From Bradyrhizobium cajani (GTDB lineage Bacteria; Pseudomonadota; Alphaproteobacteria; Rhizobiales; Xanthobacteraceae): a stretch of DNA of 64,000 nt. The position numbers and the translations under genes are program-made. Below are positions 1 to 8,440 of the stretch, piece after piece. The first letter of the stretch is position 1. Every line of letters begins with the position of its first letter. The notes under the pieces were generated by a model, which searched no databases, was not told the origin of the DNA, and saw only the letters and a program-made list of their open reading frames with translations. The stretch is taken from assembly GCF_009759665.1 (NCBI RefSeq), contig NZ_WQNE01000023.1:62001-126000 (forward strand). Direction: 5' to 3'.

Positions 1-797
1 CCGCGATGCGCATCGTCGACCAGATCACGCCCGACATCGTCCTGCTCGATGCGGTGATGCCCGGCATTGACGGGTTCGAGACCTGCCGCCGCCTCAAGCG
101 CGATGCGGGTCTTGCCAATGTTCCCGTGATCTTCATGACGGGCCTGGCCGAAACCGAGCACATCGTGCGCGGGCTGGAGGCCGGCGGCGTCGACTACGTG
201 ACAAAACCGATCGTGATCGAGGAGATGCTGGCGCGCATTCGCGTGCACCTCGGCAATGCCAGACTGACGCAGAGCGCGCGCGCCGCGCTCGACGTCTCCG
301 GACGCTTTTTGTTCGCCGTCAACCGGAAGGGTCACGTGCTCTGGGCGACGCCGCAGGCGCAAAAGCTCCTGGCCGATCACCGGAGCGCGCAGGCCGACGA
401 CGACTTCGTCCTGCCGCCCTCGCTTCTGCAATGGCTCGAGCAGGCGAAGGTCAAGGGCAGCTCGAAGTCTCAGGCGGCGTCCCTGCCGGACAATCCGCAG
501 CTCCGGCTCTACTACATGGGCGAAACCGCGCCGAACGAGTTCCTGCTGCGGTTGTCCAGGGAGTCCGGCACCGCGCTGCCGCCCGAATTCACCAGCGAGC
601 TCGGCCTCACCACCCGCGAAGGCGAGGTGCTGGCCTGGCTCAGCAAGGGCAAGACCAACCGCGACATCGCGCAAATTCTGGGATTGAGCCCGCGCACGGT
701 CGACAAGCACCTCGAGCAGATCTACGCCAAGCTCGGCGTGGAGAACCGGACGGCGGCGGCCGCGATCGCCACGAATGCGACACGGCGGAATTCGTAG
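1..797 (+). CDS. LuxR-family response regulator, 5' end missing
   Basis: This is the C-terminal part of a DNA-binding response regulator; the window begins inside the gene. The visible protein starts within a CheY-like receiver: the phosphoacceptor Asp sits in LLDAVMPG, then a Thr in FMTG and the conserved Lys in TKP. The acidic pocket upstream is outside the window. A middle segment (FAVNRKGHVLWATPQAQ) looks like a PAS fragment. The C-terminus is a LuxR/GerE helix-turn-helix (LTTREGEVLAWLSKGKTNRDIA, then SPRTVDKHLEQIYAKLGV). The cognate histidine kinase is not visible and presumably lies upstream. The stop is TAG at 795-797. The class is certain; the regulon cannot be read from the sequence. 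Confidence 0.93.
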   Translation, partial: AMRIVDQITPDIVLLDAVMPGIDGFETCRRLKRDAGLANVPVIFMTGLAETEHIVRGLEAGGVDYVTKPIVIEEMLARIRVHLGNARLTQSARAALDVSGRFLFAVNRKGHVLWATPQAQKLLADHRSAQADDDFVLPPSLLQWLEQAKVKGSSKSQAASLPDNPQLRLYYMGETAPNEFLLRLSRESGTALPPEFTSELGLTTREGEVLAWLSKGKTNRDIAQILGLSPRTVDKHLEQIYAKLGVENRTAAAAIATNATRRNS

Positions 798-837
798 CGG
801 TACTAATAATCTTCGACGCCGCTAGCCCAATTAAAGG

Positions 838-966
838 TGTCGTCCCGGCGAACGCCGGGACCCATACCGTGTGATCTCTCGATCTTGGGCGGTCGCAATA
901 CCGAACGACGAATCTTCGCCAAACTCCTCCCTGGGGGTATGGGTCCCTGCTTTCGCAGGGACGACA
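838..966. repeat. Palindromic intergenic repeat, GTCCC/GGGAC type
   Basis: An outer inverted repeat (cgtcccggcgaacgccggga at the left, tccctgctttcgcagggacg at the right) brackets about 80 bp of less symmetric sequence with a TTCGCCAAA segment. A similar element lies at 6409-6537. Each end can fold as a short GC hairpin. It sits between two convergent genes, so it may also act as a bidirectional transcription end, though there is no T-run. Confidence 0.75.
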
Positions 967-1011
967 GCGGAATATGTGGCGATCGCGATCGCCCCTCACA
1001 CGAACAAGCCC

Positions 1012-2514
1012 TCACCCATACACGAACGCCTTGTCATCGAGGTCCGTCTTCGGAATCTCGTCCTTCTCGGTCCAGTAATCCTGGCTGTGCTGCCATTCCG
1101 GCTTGTCTCCGCGCTTGGGCAACAGATCCATGTTGCGCATCATGTAGCCCGGGTTGAAGTTCTCCGGATCGATCCAGGGCAGGATCGGCATGTTGTGGTC
1201 CTCGGCACGCAAGCTGACCTCGACCTTCCTGCTGCCCTTGGCCTTCATGTGACCGAGCAGCCGGCAGACGAAGTCGGCGACGAGGTCGACGCGCAGGGTC
1301 CAGCTCGCACGGAAATAGCCGAACACCCAGACCATGTTCGGCACGCCCGTGAACATCATGCCGCGATAGGTGACGGTATCGCCGAAGGCGAGCGGCTTGC
1401 CGTCGATCTCGAAGGCGATGTCGCCGAGGGCTGCGAGGTTGAAGCCGGTTGCGGTGACGATGACATCGGCTTCCAGCAGCTTGCCGGATTTGAGCTGGAT
1501 GCCGTTCTCGACGAAGCACTCGATCTCGTCGGTGACGACGGAGGCCTTGCCGCTGGCGATGCCCTTGAACAGATCGGCATCGGGCACGAAGGCGATGCGC
1601 TGCCGCCACGGCCGGTAGCTCGGCGTGAAATGTTTCTCGACGTCGTAGTCGGGACCGAGGACCGCGCTGATCTGCCCAATCAGCTCCTTCTTCACCTGCT
1701 CGGGCTTTGACACGCAGAGTTTCGTGAATGCATCTTGCTCGAACAGGATCTTTCGCCGGACGATCTCGTGGATCCATTCCTCGTCGACCTGAAGCCTGCG
1801 CAGCTCCTCCGCGATCTCGATGGCGTTGCGGCCGAGCCGGAAATAGGTCGGCGAACGCTGGAGCATGGTGACGTGCGCGCACTTGTCCGCGATGTTCGGC
1901 ACCAGTGTTGCCGCGGTCGCGCCGGAGCCGATCACCACCACCTTCTTGTTCGCAAGGTCGATGTCGTCGGGCCAGGTCTGCGGATGGACGATGCGGCCCT
2001 TGAAGCGATCCATGCCCTTCCATTCCGGCGTGTAGCCTTCCGAATGGCGGTAATAGCCCTGGCACATCCAGAGGAAGTTGGCGGTGAATATCTTCGGCTC
2101 GCCGGTATCGGTTGTCACCGCCTCGATGGTCCAGAGATTCTCCTCGCTCGACCAGCTCGCGGAATTGATCTTGTGCTTGTAGCGGATGTGCTTCGCAAGA
2201 TCGTTCTCCTCGATCACCTCGTTCATGTAGGCGAGGATCTCTTCGGCGGTTGCGATCGGAGGCCCGCCCCAGGGCTTGAAGCGATAACCGAAGGTGTGGA
2301 GATCGCTGTCGGAGCGGATGCCGGGATATCTATGCGTGATCCAGGTGCCGCCGAAGCTCGCCTGCGTCTCCAGGATGACGAAGCTCGTGCCCGGAAGCTG
2401 CTTCGTCAGATGATAGGCGCTGCCGATGCCGGAGATGCCGGCACCGACGATCAGTACGTCGAAATGTTCAGAAGCTTGCTTGGTGGCGGCGTGGCCGCGA
2501 ACAGCGACATTCAT
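1012..2514 (-). CDS. Flavin-containing monooxygenase, Baeyer-Villiger type
   Basis: A 500-residue FAD/NADPH-dependent monooxygenase. The FAD-binding Rossmann motif GAGISG is at residues 24-29. A match to the Baeyer-Villiger fingerprint FxGxxxHxxxWP (FKGRIVHPQTWP) is at 171-182, and a second, NADP-binding glycine motif (GSGATA) is at 196-201. The length fits type I BVMOs and the related EthA-like group. Such enzymes insert oxygen next to a ketone to make an ester or lactone, or oxidise S and N; the substrate cannot be told here. It is a single gene with an ATG start, followed by a repeat and a convergent regulator gene. No dedicated regulator is adjacent. Confidence 0.92.
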   Translation of the reverse strand: MNVAVRGHAATKQASEHFDVLIVGAGISGIGSAYHLTKQLPGTSFVILETQASFGGTWITHRYPGIRSDSDLHTFGYRFKPWGGPPIATAEEILAYMNEVIEENDLAKHIRYKHKINSASWSSEENLWTIEAVTTDTGEPKIFTANFLWMCQGYYRHSEGYTPEWKGMDRFKGRIVHPQTWPDDIDLANKKVVVIGSGATAATLVPNIADKCAHVTMLQRSPTYFRLGRNAIEIAEELRRLQVDEEWIHEIVRRKILFEQDAFTKLCVSKPEQVKKELIGQISAVLGPDYDVEKHFTPSYRPWRQRIAFVPDADLFKGIASGKASVVTDEIECFVENGIQLKSGKLLEADVIVTATGFNLAALGDIAFEIDGKPLAFGDTVTYRGMMFTGVPNMVWVFGYFRASWTLRVDLVADFVCRLLGHMKAKGSRKVEVSLRAEDHNMPILPWIDPENFNPGYMMRNMDLLPKRGDKPEWQHSQDYWTEKDEIPKTDLDDKAFVYG

Positions 2515-2637
2515 TGTTGCTTGTTGCCTTGCTTATTCTGTGGCCGGCCTTGACTGGACGGCGCGTTTCCTCCGCGACGGGCAGTGTCGCCCGCCGCGCT
2601 TCCGCTTCAAAATGACATAGATCAAGTCGCGGTCAAA

Positions 2638-3405
2638 TCACAGCGCTGCACCCCAGCTCCGTGCGGTCTGCAAGATCCAGTCGCGATAGAGCGTGAGCGG
2701 CGTGACGCCGGTCAATCCGCCGCAACCGGCGGCATTGTTCGGTCCCGTCGACCAGCTGATGAGACCGACGAGCACGGTACCGTTCGGCTTGTCCTCGAAC
2801 ACGGGGCCGCCGGAATCGCCCGTGCAAGCGCCGATTCCATCGCGAACACCGTTGGTTACGGGATCGACCAGCCGGATCTGGAGCGTGCCCGGCTGACCCG
2901 TGGCCACGAGCGCCGCAACGCGCGTCGTACCGCCGCTCTTACCCTCACCGCGGACAGTGACGCCGATTCCGGCGATGACAAAGCGGCCACCGACCTGGAT
3001 TGGAATGTTCGGCGCACCGACTGGCACGGTCGATTTTCCCTTGAGTGGAATATCGAGTTGCAGCAGTGCCACGTCGGCGGTCGCCCGATGCGTCTCCATC
3101 GCCTGCATGTTGAAATTCGGATGGATCGCGACGGTGCGGACATTCAACAATTGCGGCTGACCGTTCGCGTCGCGATCGACGATCTTGTAGTCCGCCCCGG
3201 GCTGGACGCAGTGAGCGACGGTAAGAACGACCCTTGGCGCGATCAGACTGCCGGTGCAAAAATTGCCGCGCGAACCGACGATGGTGACGACGGCCCGCGC
3301 AACGCCATCGACCTGCGGCGTGCCGCCACCGACGATGGCGTGAGCGGGCGTGGCAAGCAGCGCAGCGGCCGTGGCGAATGTCGCGATGGTCTTCATGGGG
3401 AGCAT
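2638..3405 (-). CDS. Secreted trypsin-like serine protease
   Basis: A 255-residue S1-family serine protease. A signal peptide (about residues 1-23, ending in AHA) is followed directly by IVGG. The catalytic triad is visible: His65 in TVAHC, Asp111 in DVALLQL and Ser198 in GDSGGP. Cysteines at the usual places suggest disulfides in the periplasm or outside the cell. There is no recognisable propeptide: signal cleavage after AHA would itself create the Ile N-terminus that activates trypsin-fold proteases. An alternative start is Met4, which gives a more ordinary signal peptide (MKTIATF). It appears to stand alone; targets are unknown. Confidence 0.92.
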   Translation of the reverse strand: MLPMKTIATFATAAALLATPAHAIVGGGTPQVDGVARAVVTIVGSRGNFCTGSLIAPRVVLTVAHCVQPGADYKIVDRDANGQPQLLNVRTVAIHPNFNMQAMETHRATADVALLQLDIPLKGKSTVPVGAPNIPIQVGGRFVIAGIGVTVRGEGKSGGTTRVAALVATGQPGTLQIRLVDPVTNGVRDGIGACTGDSGGPVFEDKPNGTVLVGLISWSTGPNNAAGCGGLTGVTPLTLYRDWILQTARSWGAAL

Positions 3406-3515
3406 GTCTTGTCGGTTCGGTGGGGGGCGTCGTTTGCTTCGGGCTGGCCCTTGCCGATAGCGCGTGCTAGCCGTCTTGTCAGCTATCTTGGCACGAAATT
3501 GACGAGGGCGGGACC

Positions 3516-4151
3516 TTGACGATCGAGGCTGTGATCTTTGACTTTGGCGGTGTGCTGACGACCTCGCCGTTCGAGGCGTTTGCGCGGTTCGAGACGGAGC
3601 GCGGCCTGCCGATCGACATCATCCGCCGCACCAACGCCGCCAATCACCTGGAAAACGCCTGGGCTAAATTCGAGCGCGCCGAGGTCGATATCGACACGTT
3701 CGATGGTTTGTTCGCCGAGGAGTCGCGCGCGCTCGGCGCGGAGGTCCGCGGCCGCGACGTGCTGCCGCTGCTCCAGGGCGATCTGCGTCCCGAGATGGTC
3801 GTGGCCTTGAAGCGCATCAAGGCGCAATTCAGGACCGGCTGCATCACCAACAATCTGCCGGCGAACGCGATCGGCAGCCTCACGGGCCGCACGCTCTACG
3901 TGGCCGAGGTGATGGCGCTGTTCGACCACGTGATCGAGTCCGCCAAGATTGGTCTGCGCAAGCCCGATCCGCGCATCTACCGGATGATGGTCGAGACTCT
4001 GAAAGTCGATCCCGGCAACTGCGTCTATCTCGACGATCTCGGCGTCAACCTGAAGCCCGCGCGCGAGATGGGCATGACCACGATCAAGGTCGCCAGCGGC
4101 GCGCAGGCCATCGCGGAGCTCGAGAAGGCGACGGGGCTGAAGCTGGGGTAG
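3516..4151 (+). CDS. HAD-superfamily hydrolase, subfamily IA
   Basis: A 211-residue haloacid-dehalogenase-fold hydrolase. Motif I is FDFGGVLT near the N-terminus, where the first Asp would be the nucleophile. Motif II is in TNNLP, the lysine motif in IGLRKPDPRIY, and motif IV in YLDDLGVNL. The all-helical cap is of the kind found in HAD-IA proteins and in the N-terminal domain of soluble epoxide hydrolases. The start is TTG at 3516, preceded by a GAGGGCGGGA ribosome binding site; no good ATG lies near the motif. It is probably a phosphatase of unknown substrate. Confidence 0.88.
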   Translation: MTIEAVIFDFGGVLTTSPFEAFARFETERGLPIDIIRRTNAANHLENAWAKFERAEVDIDTFDGLFAEESRALGAEVRGRDVLPLLQGDLRPEMVVALKRIKAQFRTGCITNNLPANAIGSLTGRTLYVAEVMALFDHVIESAKIGLRKPDPRIYRMMVETLKVDPGNCVYLDDLGVNLKPAREMGMTTIKVASGAQAIAELEKATGLKLG

Positions 4152-4160
4152 TCTATCCTT

Positions 4161-4248
4161 CGTCATTGCGAGCGAAGCGAAGCAATCCAGAATCCCTCGG
4201 CGGCGACAGCCTGGATTGCTTCGTCGCAAGGGCTCCTCGCAATGACGG
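4161..4248. repeat. Palindromic repeat, CGTCATTGCGAGCG family
   Basis: The left end reads cgtcattgcgagcgaagcga and the right end ctcctcgcaatgacggcg; inside are a second inverted pair, gcaatccag and ctggattgc. Copies of the same family occur at 25968-26050, 28612-28729 and 42674-42763. The element begins 9 bp after the HAD gene stop and lies between convergent genes. Confidence 0.85.
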
Positions 4249-4276
4249 CGTGGGACGACCTCGCCCGGCGACCTGA

Positions 4277-5383
4277 CTACTCCGCTCCGGCTGCGATCCG
4301 TTCCGGAAATGCCGCCGCCAGCGAAGCACGATCCGGTTTCAACACGCCACGCTCGGTGATCAGGCCGGTGACGAGCCGCGCCGGAGTCACGTCGAAGGCA
4401 TAGTTCGCGACCGGCGATCCCTCGGGCACGATGCGCACAGTTTCCACCCGTCCGTCCGCCGTGCGGCCGGTCATGTCGGTGACCTCGATGCCGCTGCGCT
4501 GCTCGATCGGGATGTCGCGGATGCCGTCATTGACGGCGAAGTCGATCGTCGGCGACGGCAGCGCGACGTAGAACGGCACACCGTTATCGTGCGCGGCAAG
4601 CGCCTTCAGATAGGTACCGATCTTGTTGCAGACGTCGCCATTGGCGGCGACGCGGTCGGTGCCGACGATGGCGAGATCGACCATGCCGTGCTGCATCAGG
4701 TGCCCGCCGGTATTGTCGGGGATCACGGTGTGCGGCACACCGTGATGGCCGAGCTCCCAGGCGGTGAGCGAGGCGCCCTGGTTGCGCGGTCGGGTCTCGT
4801 CGACCCAGACATGGATCTTGAGGCCGCGCTCATGCGCGAGATAGATCGGCGCCGTCGCCGTGCCCCAGTCGACGGTGGCGAGCCAGCCGGCGTTGCAATG
4901 GGTCAGGACGTTGATCGTTTCGCCCGGCTTCTTCGCCGCGATCGTCTCGATCAGCTTCAGGCCGTTGCCGGCGATGCCGCGGTTGATCTCAACGTCCTGC
5001 TCGACGATCTCGTCGGCGCGCGCGTAGGCAGCCTCGGCCCGCTCCAGCGGATCGATCGGCGCGAGCGTCGCGCGCATCTCGTCCAGCGCCCATTTCAGAT
5101 TGATCGCGGTCGGCCGAGCCACGACCAGCGTGTCATAGGCACGCTTCAGGCCGGAATCGGAGGCATCCTCGCGCATCGCCAGCGCCATGCCGTAGGCGGC
5201 GGTAGCGCCGATCAGCGGCGCGCCGCGCACCAGCATATCGCGAATCGCGACCGCCGCGTCTTCGCAGGATGTCAGCTTCGCAATGACGAACTCGTGCGGC
5301 AGCCTGCGCTGGTCGATCGCACCGACCGACCAGCCGTCACGCTCGCGCCAGATGCTGCGGAAATGCTTGCCGTCGACCTTCAT
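4277..5383 (-). CDS. mtnA: S-methyl-5-thioribose-1-phosphate isomerase
   Basis: A 368-residue MtnA of the eIF2B-like fold, converting methylthioribose-1-phosphate to methylthioribulose-1-phosphate. Family motifs are clear: RGAPLIGATAAYG near the N-terminus, NVLTHCNAGWLATVDWGTA with the catalytic Cys, and IVGTDRVAANGDVCNKIGTY with the catalytic Asp. The ATG start lies 18 bp after the stop of mtnP, so the two form an operon. Later methionine-salvage genes (mtnB, C, D, K) are not in the window, so the product may go to complete salvage elsewhere or to one of the shorter alphaproteobacterial shunts. Confidence 0.96.
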   Translation of the reverse strand: MKVDGKHFRSIWRERDGWSVGAIDQRRLPHEFVIAKLTSCEDAAVAIRDMLVRGAPLIGATAAYGMALAMREDASDSGLKRAYDTLVVARPTAINLKWALDEMRATLAPIDPLERAEAAYARADEIVEQDVEINRGIAGNGLKLIETIAAKKPGETINVLTHCNAGWLATVDWGTATAPIYLAHERGLKIHVWVDETRPRNQGASLTAWELGHHGVPHTVIPDNTGGHLMQHGMVDLAIVGTDRVAANGDVCNKIGTYLKALAAHDNGVPFYVALPSPTIDFAVNDGIRDIPIEQRSGIEVTDMTGRTADGRVETVRIVPEGSPVANYAFDVTPARLVTGLITERGVLKPDRASLAAAFPERIAAGAE

Positions 5384-5401
5384 GGCATTCTGCCTTTCGT
5401 A

Positions 5402-6277
5402 TCACGCCCGCAGGATGCGTCCGGCCACCGCATCGAGCTTCTTCAGAAGCTCCGGATCGCGCGCCTCGGGCGCGGTGATCAGCGCGGTGTCGAGCGCGCG
5501 GTCCGAACCGATCGGGCACGGCTCGTGCTCGCGCGGAAAATCTTTCGCCAGCCGTGCCACCAGCGCCTTCGCCTTGTCGGCATTCGAGGTCAGCACGCGG
5601 ATGATGTCCTGGACGGTGACGGCATCGTGGTCGGGGTGCCAGCAATCGAAATCCGTCACCATCGCGACAGTAGCGTAGCAGATTTCGGCCTCGCGCGCGA
5701 GCTTGGCTTCGGGCATGTTGGTCATGCCGATCACGGCATAGCCCAGCGTCTTGTAGGTCATGCTCTCCGCGTACGTCGAAAATTGCGGCCCCTCCATGCA
5801 GACATAGGTCCCGCCGCGCGCAAACGCGATGCCCTCGGCTTCAGCGGCCGCGGCAAGATGAATGCGCAAGCGCGGCGAGACCGGATGCGCCATCGACACA
5901 TGCGCGACGCAGCCCCGGCCGAAGAACGAGCTCTCGCGCTTGTGGGTGCGATCGACGAACTGATCGACGAGAACGAAGGTGCCAGGCGGCAGTTCCTCCT
6001 TGAAGGAACCGCAGGCCGACAGCGAGATCAGGTCGGTGACGCCAGCCCGCTTCAGGACGTCGATATTGGCGCGATAGTTGATGTCGGAGGGCGACAGCCG
6101 ATGGCCCTTGTCATGCCGCGGCAGAAACACGATCGGCAGACCCGCCATGGTGCCACGCCGCACGGGCGCCGACGGCTCGCCCCAGGGGCTCTTGATCGCC
6201 TCTTCGTGCGCACCCTCCAGGCCCGGCAGATCGTAGATGCCGGAGCCGCCGATGATGCCTAATACCGCTTGCGCCAT
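5402..6277 (-). CDS. mtnP: S-methyl-5'-thioadenosine phosphorylase
   Basis: A 291-residue purine-nucleoside-phosphorylase-fold enzyme that cleaves methylthioadenosine to adenine and methylthioribose-1-phosphate. The N-terminus is typical (VLGIIGGSGIYDLPGL), followed by the phosphate-binding segment FLPRHDKGHRLSPSDINYRANI and CMEGPQFSTYAES. It is transcribed first, with mtnA directly behind, giving two consecutive steps of methionine salvage. The start is ATG at 6277. I see no S-adenosylmethionine riboswitch upstream. Confidence 0.96.
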   Translation of the reverse strand: MAQAVLGIIGGSGIYDLPGLEGAHEEAIKSPWGEPSAPVRRGTMAGLPIVFLPRHDKGHRLSPSDINYRANIDVLKRAGVTDLISLSACGSFKEELPPGTFVLVDQFVDRTHKRESSFFGRGCVAHVSMAHPVSPRLRIHLAAAAEAEGIAFARGGTYVCMEGPQFSTYAESMTYKTLGYAVIGMTNMPEAKLAREAEICYATVAMVTDFDCWHPDHDAVTVQDIIRVLTSNADKAKALVARLAKDFPREHEPCPIGSDRALDTALITAPEARDPELLKKLDAVAGRILRA

Positions 6278-6408
6278 GCCTGCTCCACCCGTTCGCCACG
6301 TGCGACATGGTTAAGCTATGCCAGCTTTGAGGCGGATTTGGAACGGGGATGGTAGGGGTGGATGCCGGCGCTGTGAGGGGCGCAAAGGTGGCGCGTCAAA
6401 CTCGCCGT

Positions 6409-6537
6409 CGTCCCTGCGAACGCAGGGATCCATAACCACAGGCGGTGGTTTGGCGAAGACACGTAGTTTGGTACTGCGACCGTCAGAGGTCGATAGATTC
6501 CGCGGTATGGGTCCCTGCGTTCGCAGGGACGACCCGG
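6409..6537. repeat. Palindromic intergenic repeat, GTCCC/GGGAC type
   Basis: The left end reads cgtccctgcgaacgcaggga and the right end tccctgcgttcgcagggacg. The inner part contains ataaccacaggcggtggttt and a TTGGCGAAGAC segment. It is the same family as 838-966. It lies upstream of mtnP and just beyond the 3' end of the carrier-protein gene, between two minus-strand genes. Confidence 0.85.
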
Positions 6538-6558
6538 GGAGAGAGTAGCGACCCTGGC

Positions 6559-6831
6559 TTAAGCCGCGTTCGCCGGCTGCAACTGGCTGGCGACCATCCG
6601 CTCCAGCGTCTCGACGGACTGGAAGTTCTCCGGTGTGATCTCGGCCTGCGGGATGGTGAAGTCGAACTCGGCTTCGACGCCGAGCATCAGATTGACCATG
6701 TCCATCGAGGTCAGGCCGGCATCGACGAGCTTGGCCGCCGGCGTGATGTCCGCGGTGAGCGAGTTCTGTTCGAGGATGCCCTTCACCAGGTTGATGATGC
6801 GATTGCGCACGTCGGTATCGAAGGCCTGCAT
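6559..6831 (-). CDS. Acyl carrier protein (stand-alone carrier for an aminoacyl group)
   Basis: A 90-residue carrier protein. The phosphopantetheine site is Ser42 in DAGLTSMDMVNLML, a variant of the usual DSL motif. The rest fits a four-helix carrier protein with an acidic second half. A TTG two codons upstream (6837) is possible, but ATG at 6831 with a GGGA box is better. It is divergent from the dehydrogenase-ligase-GNAT operon starting at 7183. Because that operon encodes an amino acid:[carrier protein] ligase, this protein is the probable acceptor of the activated amino acid rather than the fatty-acid ACP. That role is inferred from gene position and from known Bradyrhizobium ligase/carrier pairs. 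Confidence 0.9.
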   Translation of the reverse strand: MQAFDTDVRNRIINLVKGILEQNSLTADITPAAKLVDAGLTSMDMVNLMLGVEAEFDFTIPQAEITPENFQSVETLERMVASQLQPANAA

Positions 6832-7182
6832 CGGCAAATTCCCATTGTCTATCGAGGTTGGACCAGACTGCCGGCTACGATGGGCACGGCCGGTCGATCC
6901 CGCAATGGCGTCACCATTACTTCGCGTTTCTTAGTAAACGATGACTCAGATTGTCCGGAATTCGGGCTTCTTCCAGATCACTAACGCGATCGCGGAAATC
7001 CGGGCCATGCAAACAACCGGACCTTAACTGTTCATTCGGAATTGGGCTTTGTTTACCCTCTATTTCATCGACGAATTTGAATTAAATCCGTAGCCTCTCC
7101 TCACAAGCAAAGATGGTCGGAGGATCGCTGAAGCGACATCGCAGCCGGCGATCTCGAACGGCGAAACCGGAGGCGGACGAGT
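6832..7182. promoter_or_regulatory. Divergent promoter region of the carrier-protein cluster
   Basis: This 351-bp gap without a gene separates the carrier-protein gene (minus) from the oxidase gene (plus). It is richer in A and T than its surroundings, especially about 6935-7095, and should hold both promoters. I could not assign convincing -35/-10 boxes or a clear operator. The plus-strand gene has a good ribosome binding site, GGAGG, about 9 bp before its ATG. Confidence 0.5.
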
Positions 7183-8400
7183 ATGAACGTGCGTGAAGCA
7201 GTCCTCACTGTCGACGAAATGCAGACGAGCTTTCTCGAGCAGGGTCCCTCTCTGATCGAACGCGTGGCCCGGACCGCCGCCGCAGCGGCTGCCGACGCGG
7301 ACGGCGTCGACCGCGACGCCCGCTTCCCGCACAAGGCTTTCGAGGTCGCACGCGAGCAGAAGCTGCTGGGCGTCATGATCCCGGTCGAATTCGGCGGCTT
7401 CGGCGCCTCCATCTACGACGTCGCCGACATCTGCTACACGCTCGGACGCGCCTGCGCCTCGACTGCGATGATCTACGCGATGCACCAGACCAAGGTCGCC
7501 TGCGTCGTCAGGCACGGCCACGGCATTCCCTGGATGGAAACCATGATGCGCCGGGTCGCGCGCGATCAGTGGCTGCTCGCCTCCTCCACCACGGAGGGCC
7601 AGAACGGCGGCAACATCCGCGCCAGCGCGGCCGCTGTCGACCACGCCGGCGACACCGTCTCGCTGGCGCGCGACGCCACCGTGATCTCCTACGGCGCCGA
7701 GGCCGACGGCCTCGTCACCATCGCCCGCCGCGCCACCGACGCCGCCGCATCGGACCAGGTGCTGCTGGCACTCGCCAAGGACGACTATTCGCTGAAGCAG
7801 ACGCAGGGCTGGGAAACGCTCGGCATGCGCGGCACCTGCTCGACCGGTTTCGAGCTGAAGGTCGACTGCCCCGCCGACCGCGTCTTCCCGGAATCCTACG
7901 ACAAGATCCATGCCCAGACCATGACGCCGTTTGCACATCTGTGCTGGTCCTCGGCCTGGGCAGGCATCGCTGCTGCCGCGGTCACCCGTGCGCAGGCCTT
8001 CATCCGCAAGGCGGCGCGCAGCTCCGGCGGCCAGATGCCGCCGGCCGCGGCGCACTTCACCGCCGCCAAGATGTCGCTGGCCAAGCTGCGCGCGCTGATA
8101 TCAGCCAATATCGACGCTTTCGCGAGCGCCGAACATGACGAGCGTGCGCTTGGCTCGCTCGACTTCCAGTCCTCGATCACGCTTCTGAAGGTGCAGGCTT
8201 CCGAGCTCGCGGTCGAGACCGTGATGCATGCGATGCGCACAGCGGGCCTTTCCGGCTACCGCAACGACGGCGAGTTCACCATGGGCCGCCACCTGCGTGA
8301 CGTACTGTCGTCGCCGATCATGATCAACAACGACCGTATCCTGGCCAACGCCGCCACCTCGACGCTGATGAGCAGCGTTGCTTCGAGCCTTCGCGATTAA
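7183..8400 (+). CDS. Acyl-CoA-dehydrogenase-family flavoprotein (probably acts on carrier-bound substrate)
   Basis: A 405-residue protein with the acyl-CoA dehydrogenase fold: an N-terminal helical part (HKAFEVAREQKLLGVMIPVEFGG), the flavin/beta domain (ASSTTEGQNGGNIRAS; GWETLGMRGTCSTGFELK) and a C-terminal helical domain ending in GRHLRDVLSSPIMINNDRIL. In ordinary members the catalytic Glu lies in a Y-E-G-T motif near this end; here the equivalent stretch is I-N-N-D (residues 381-384), so the usual base is absent. It is the first gene of a three-gene operon with an amino acid:[carrier protein] ligase. I infer that it oxidises or hydroxylates an aminoacyl-carrier thioester rather than a fatty acyl-CoA. 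Confidence 0.88.
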   Translation: MNVREAVLTVDEMQTSFLEQGPSLIERVARTAAAAAADADGVDRDARFPHKAFEVAREQKLLGVMIPVEFGGFGASIYDVADICYTLGRACASTAMIYAMHQTKVACVVRHGHGIPWMETMMRRVARDQWLLASSTTEGQNGGNIRASAAAVDHAGDTVSLARDATVISYGAEADGLVTIARRATDAAASDQVLLALAKDDYSLKQTQGWETLGMRGTCSTGFELKVDCPADRVFPESYDKIHAQTMTPFAHLCWSSAWAGIAAAAVTRAQAFIRKAARSSGGQMPPAAAHFTAAKMSLAKLRALISANIDAFASAEHDERALGSLDFQSSITLLKVQASELAVETVMHAMRTAGLSGYRNDGEFTMGRHLRDVLSSPIMINNDRILANAATSTLMSSVASSLRD

Positions 8401-8440
8401 ATCAACAAGAACAATTTTTCAGATAGCAGGACATCGACCC

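Noticed and set aside
837..1157. Short frames across the first palindromic repeat
   Set aside because: They translate repeat sequence (SSRRTPGP, PACAGMT-like peptides) that recurs wherever the repeat occurs.
4589..6262. Plus-strand frame of 557 codons opposite mtnA-mtnP
   Set aside because: It spans two real genes and their gap and has no recognisable domain.
6278..6408. Possible SAM-responsive riboswitch before mtnP
   Set aside because: No conserved helices or core of any SAM riboswitch class that I can recognise.
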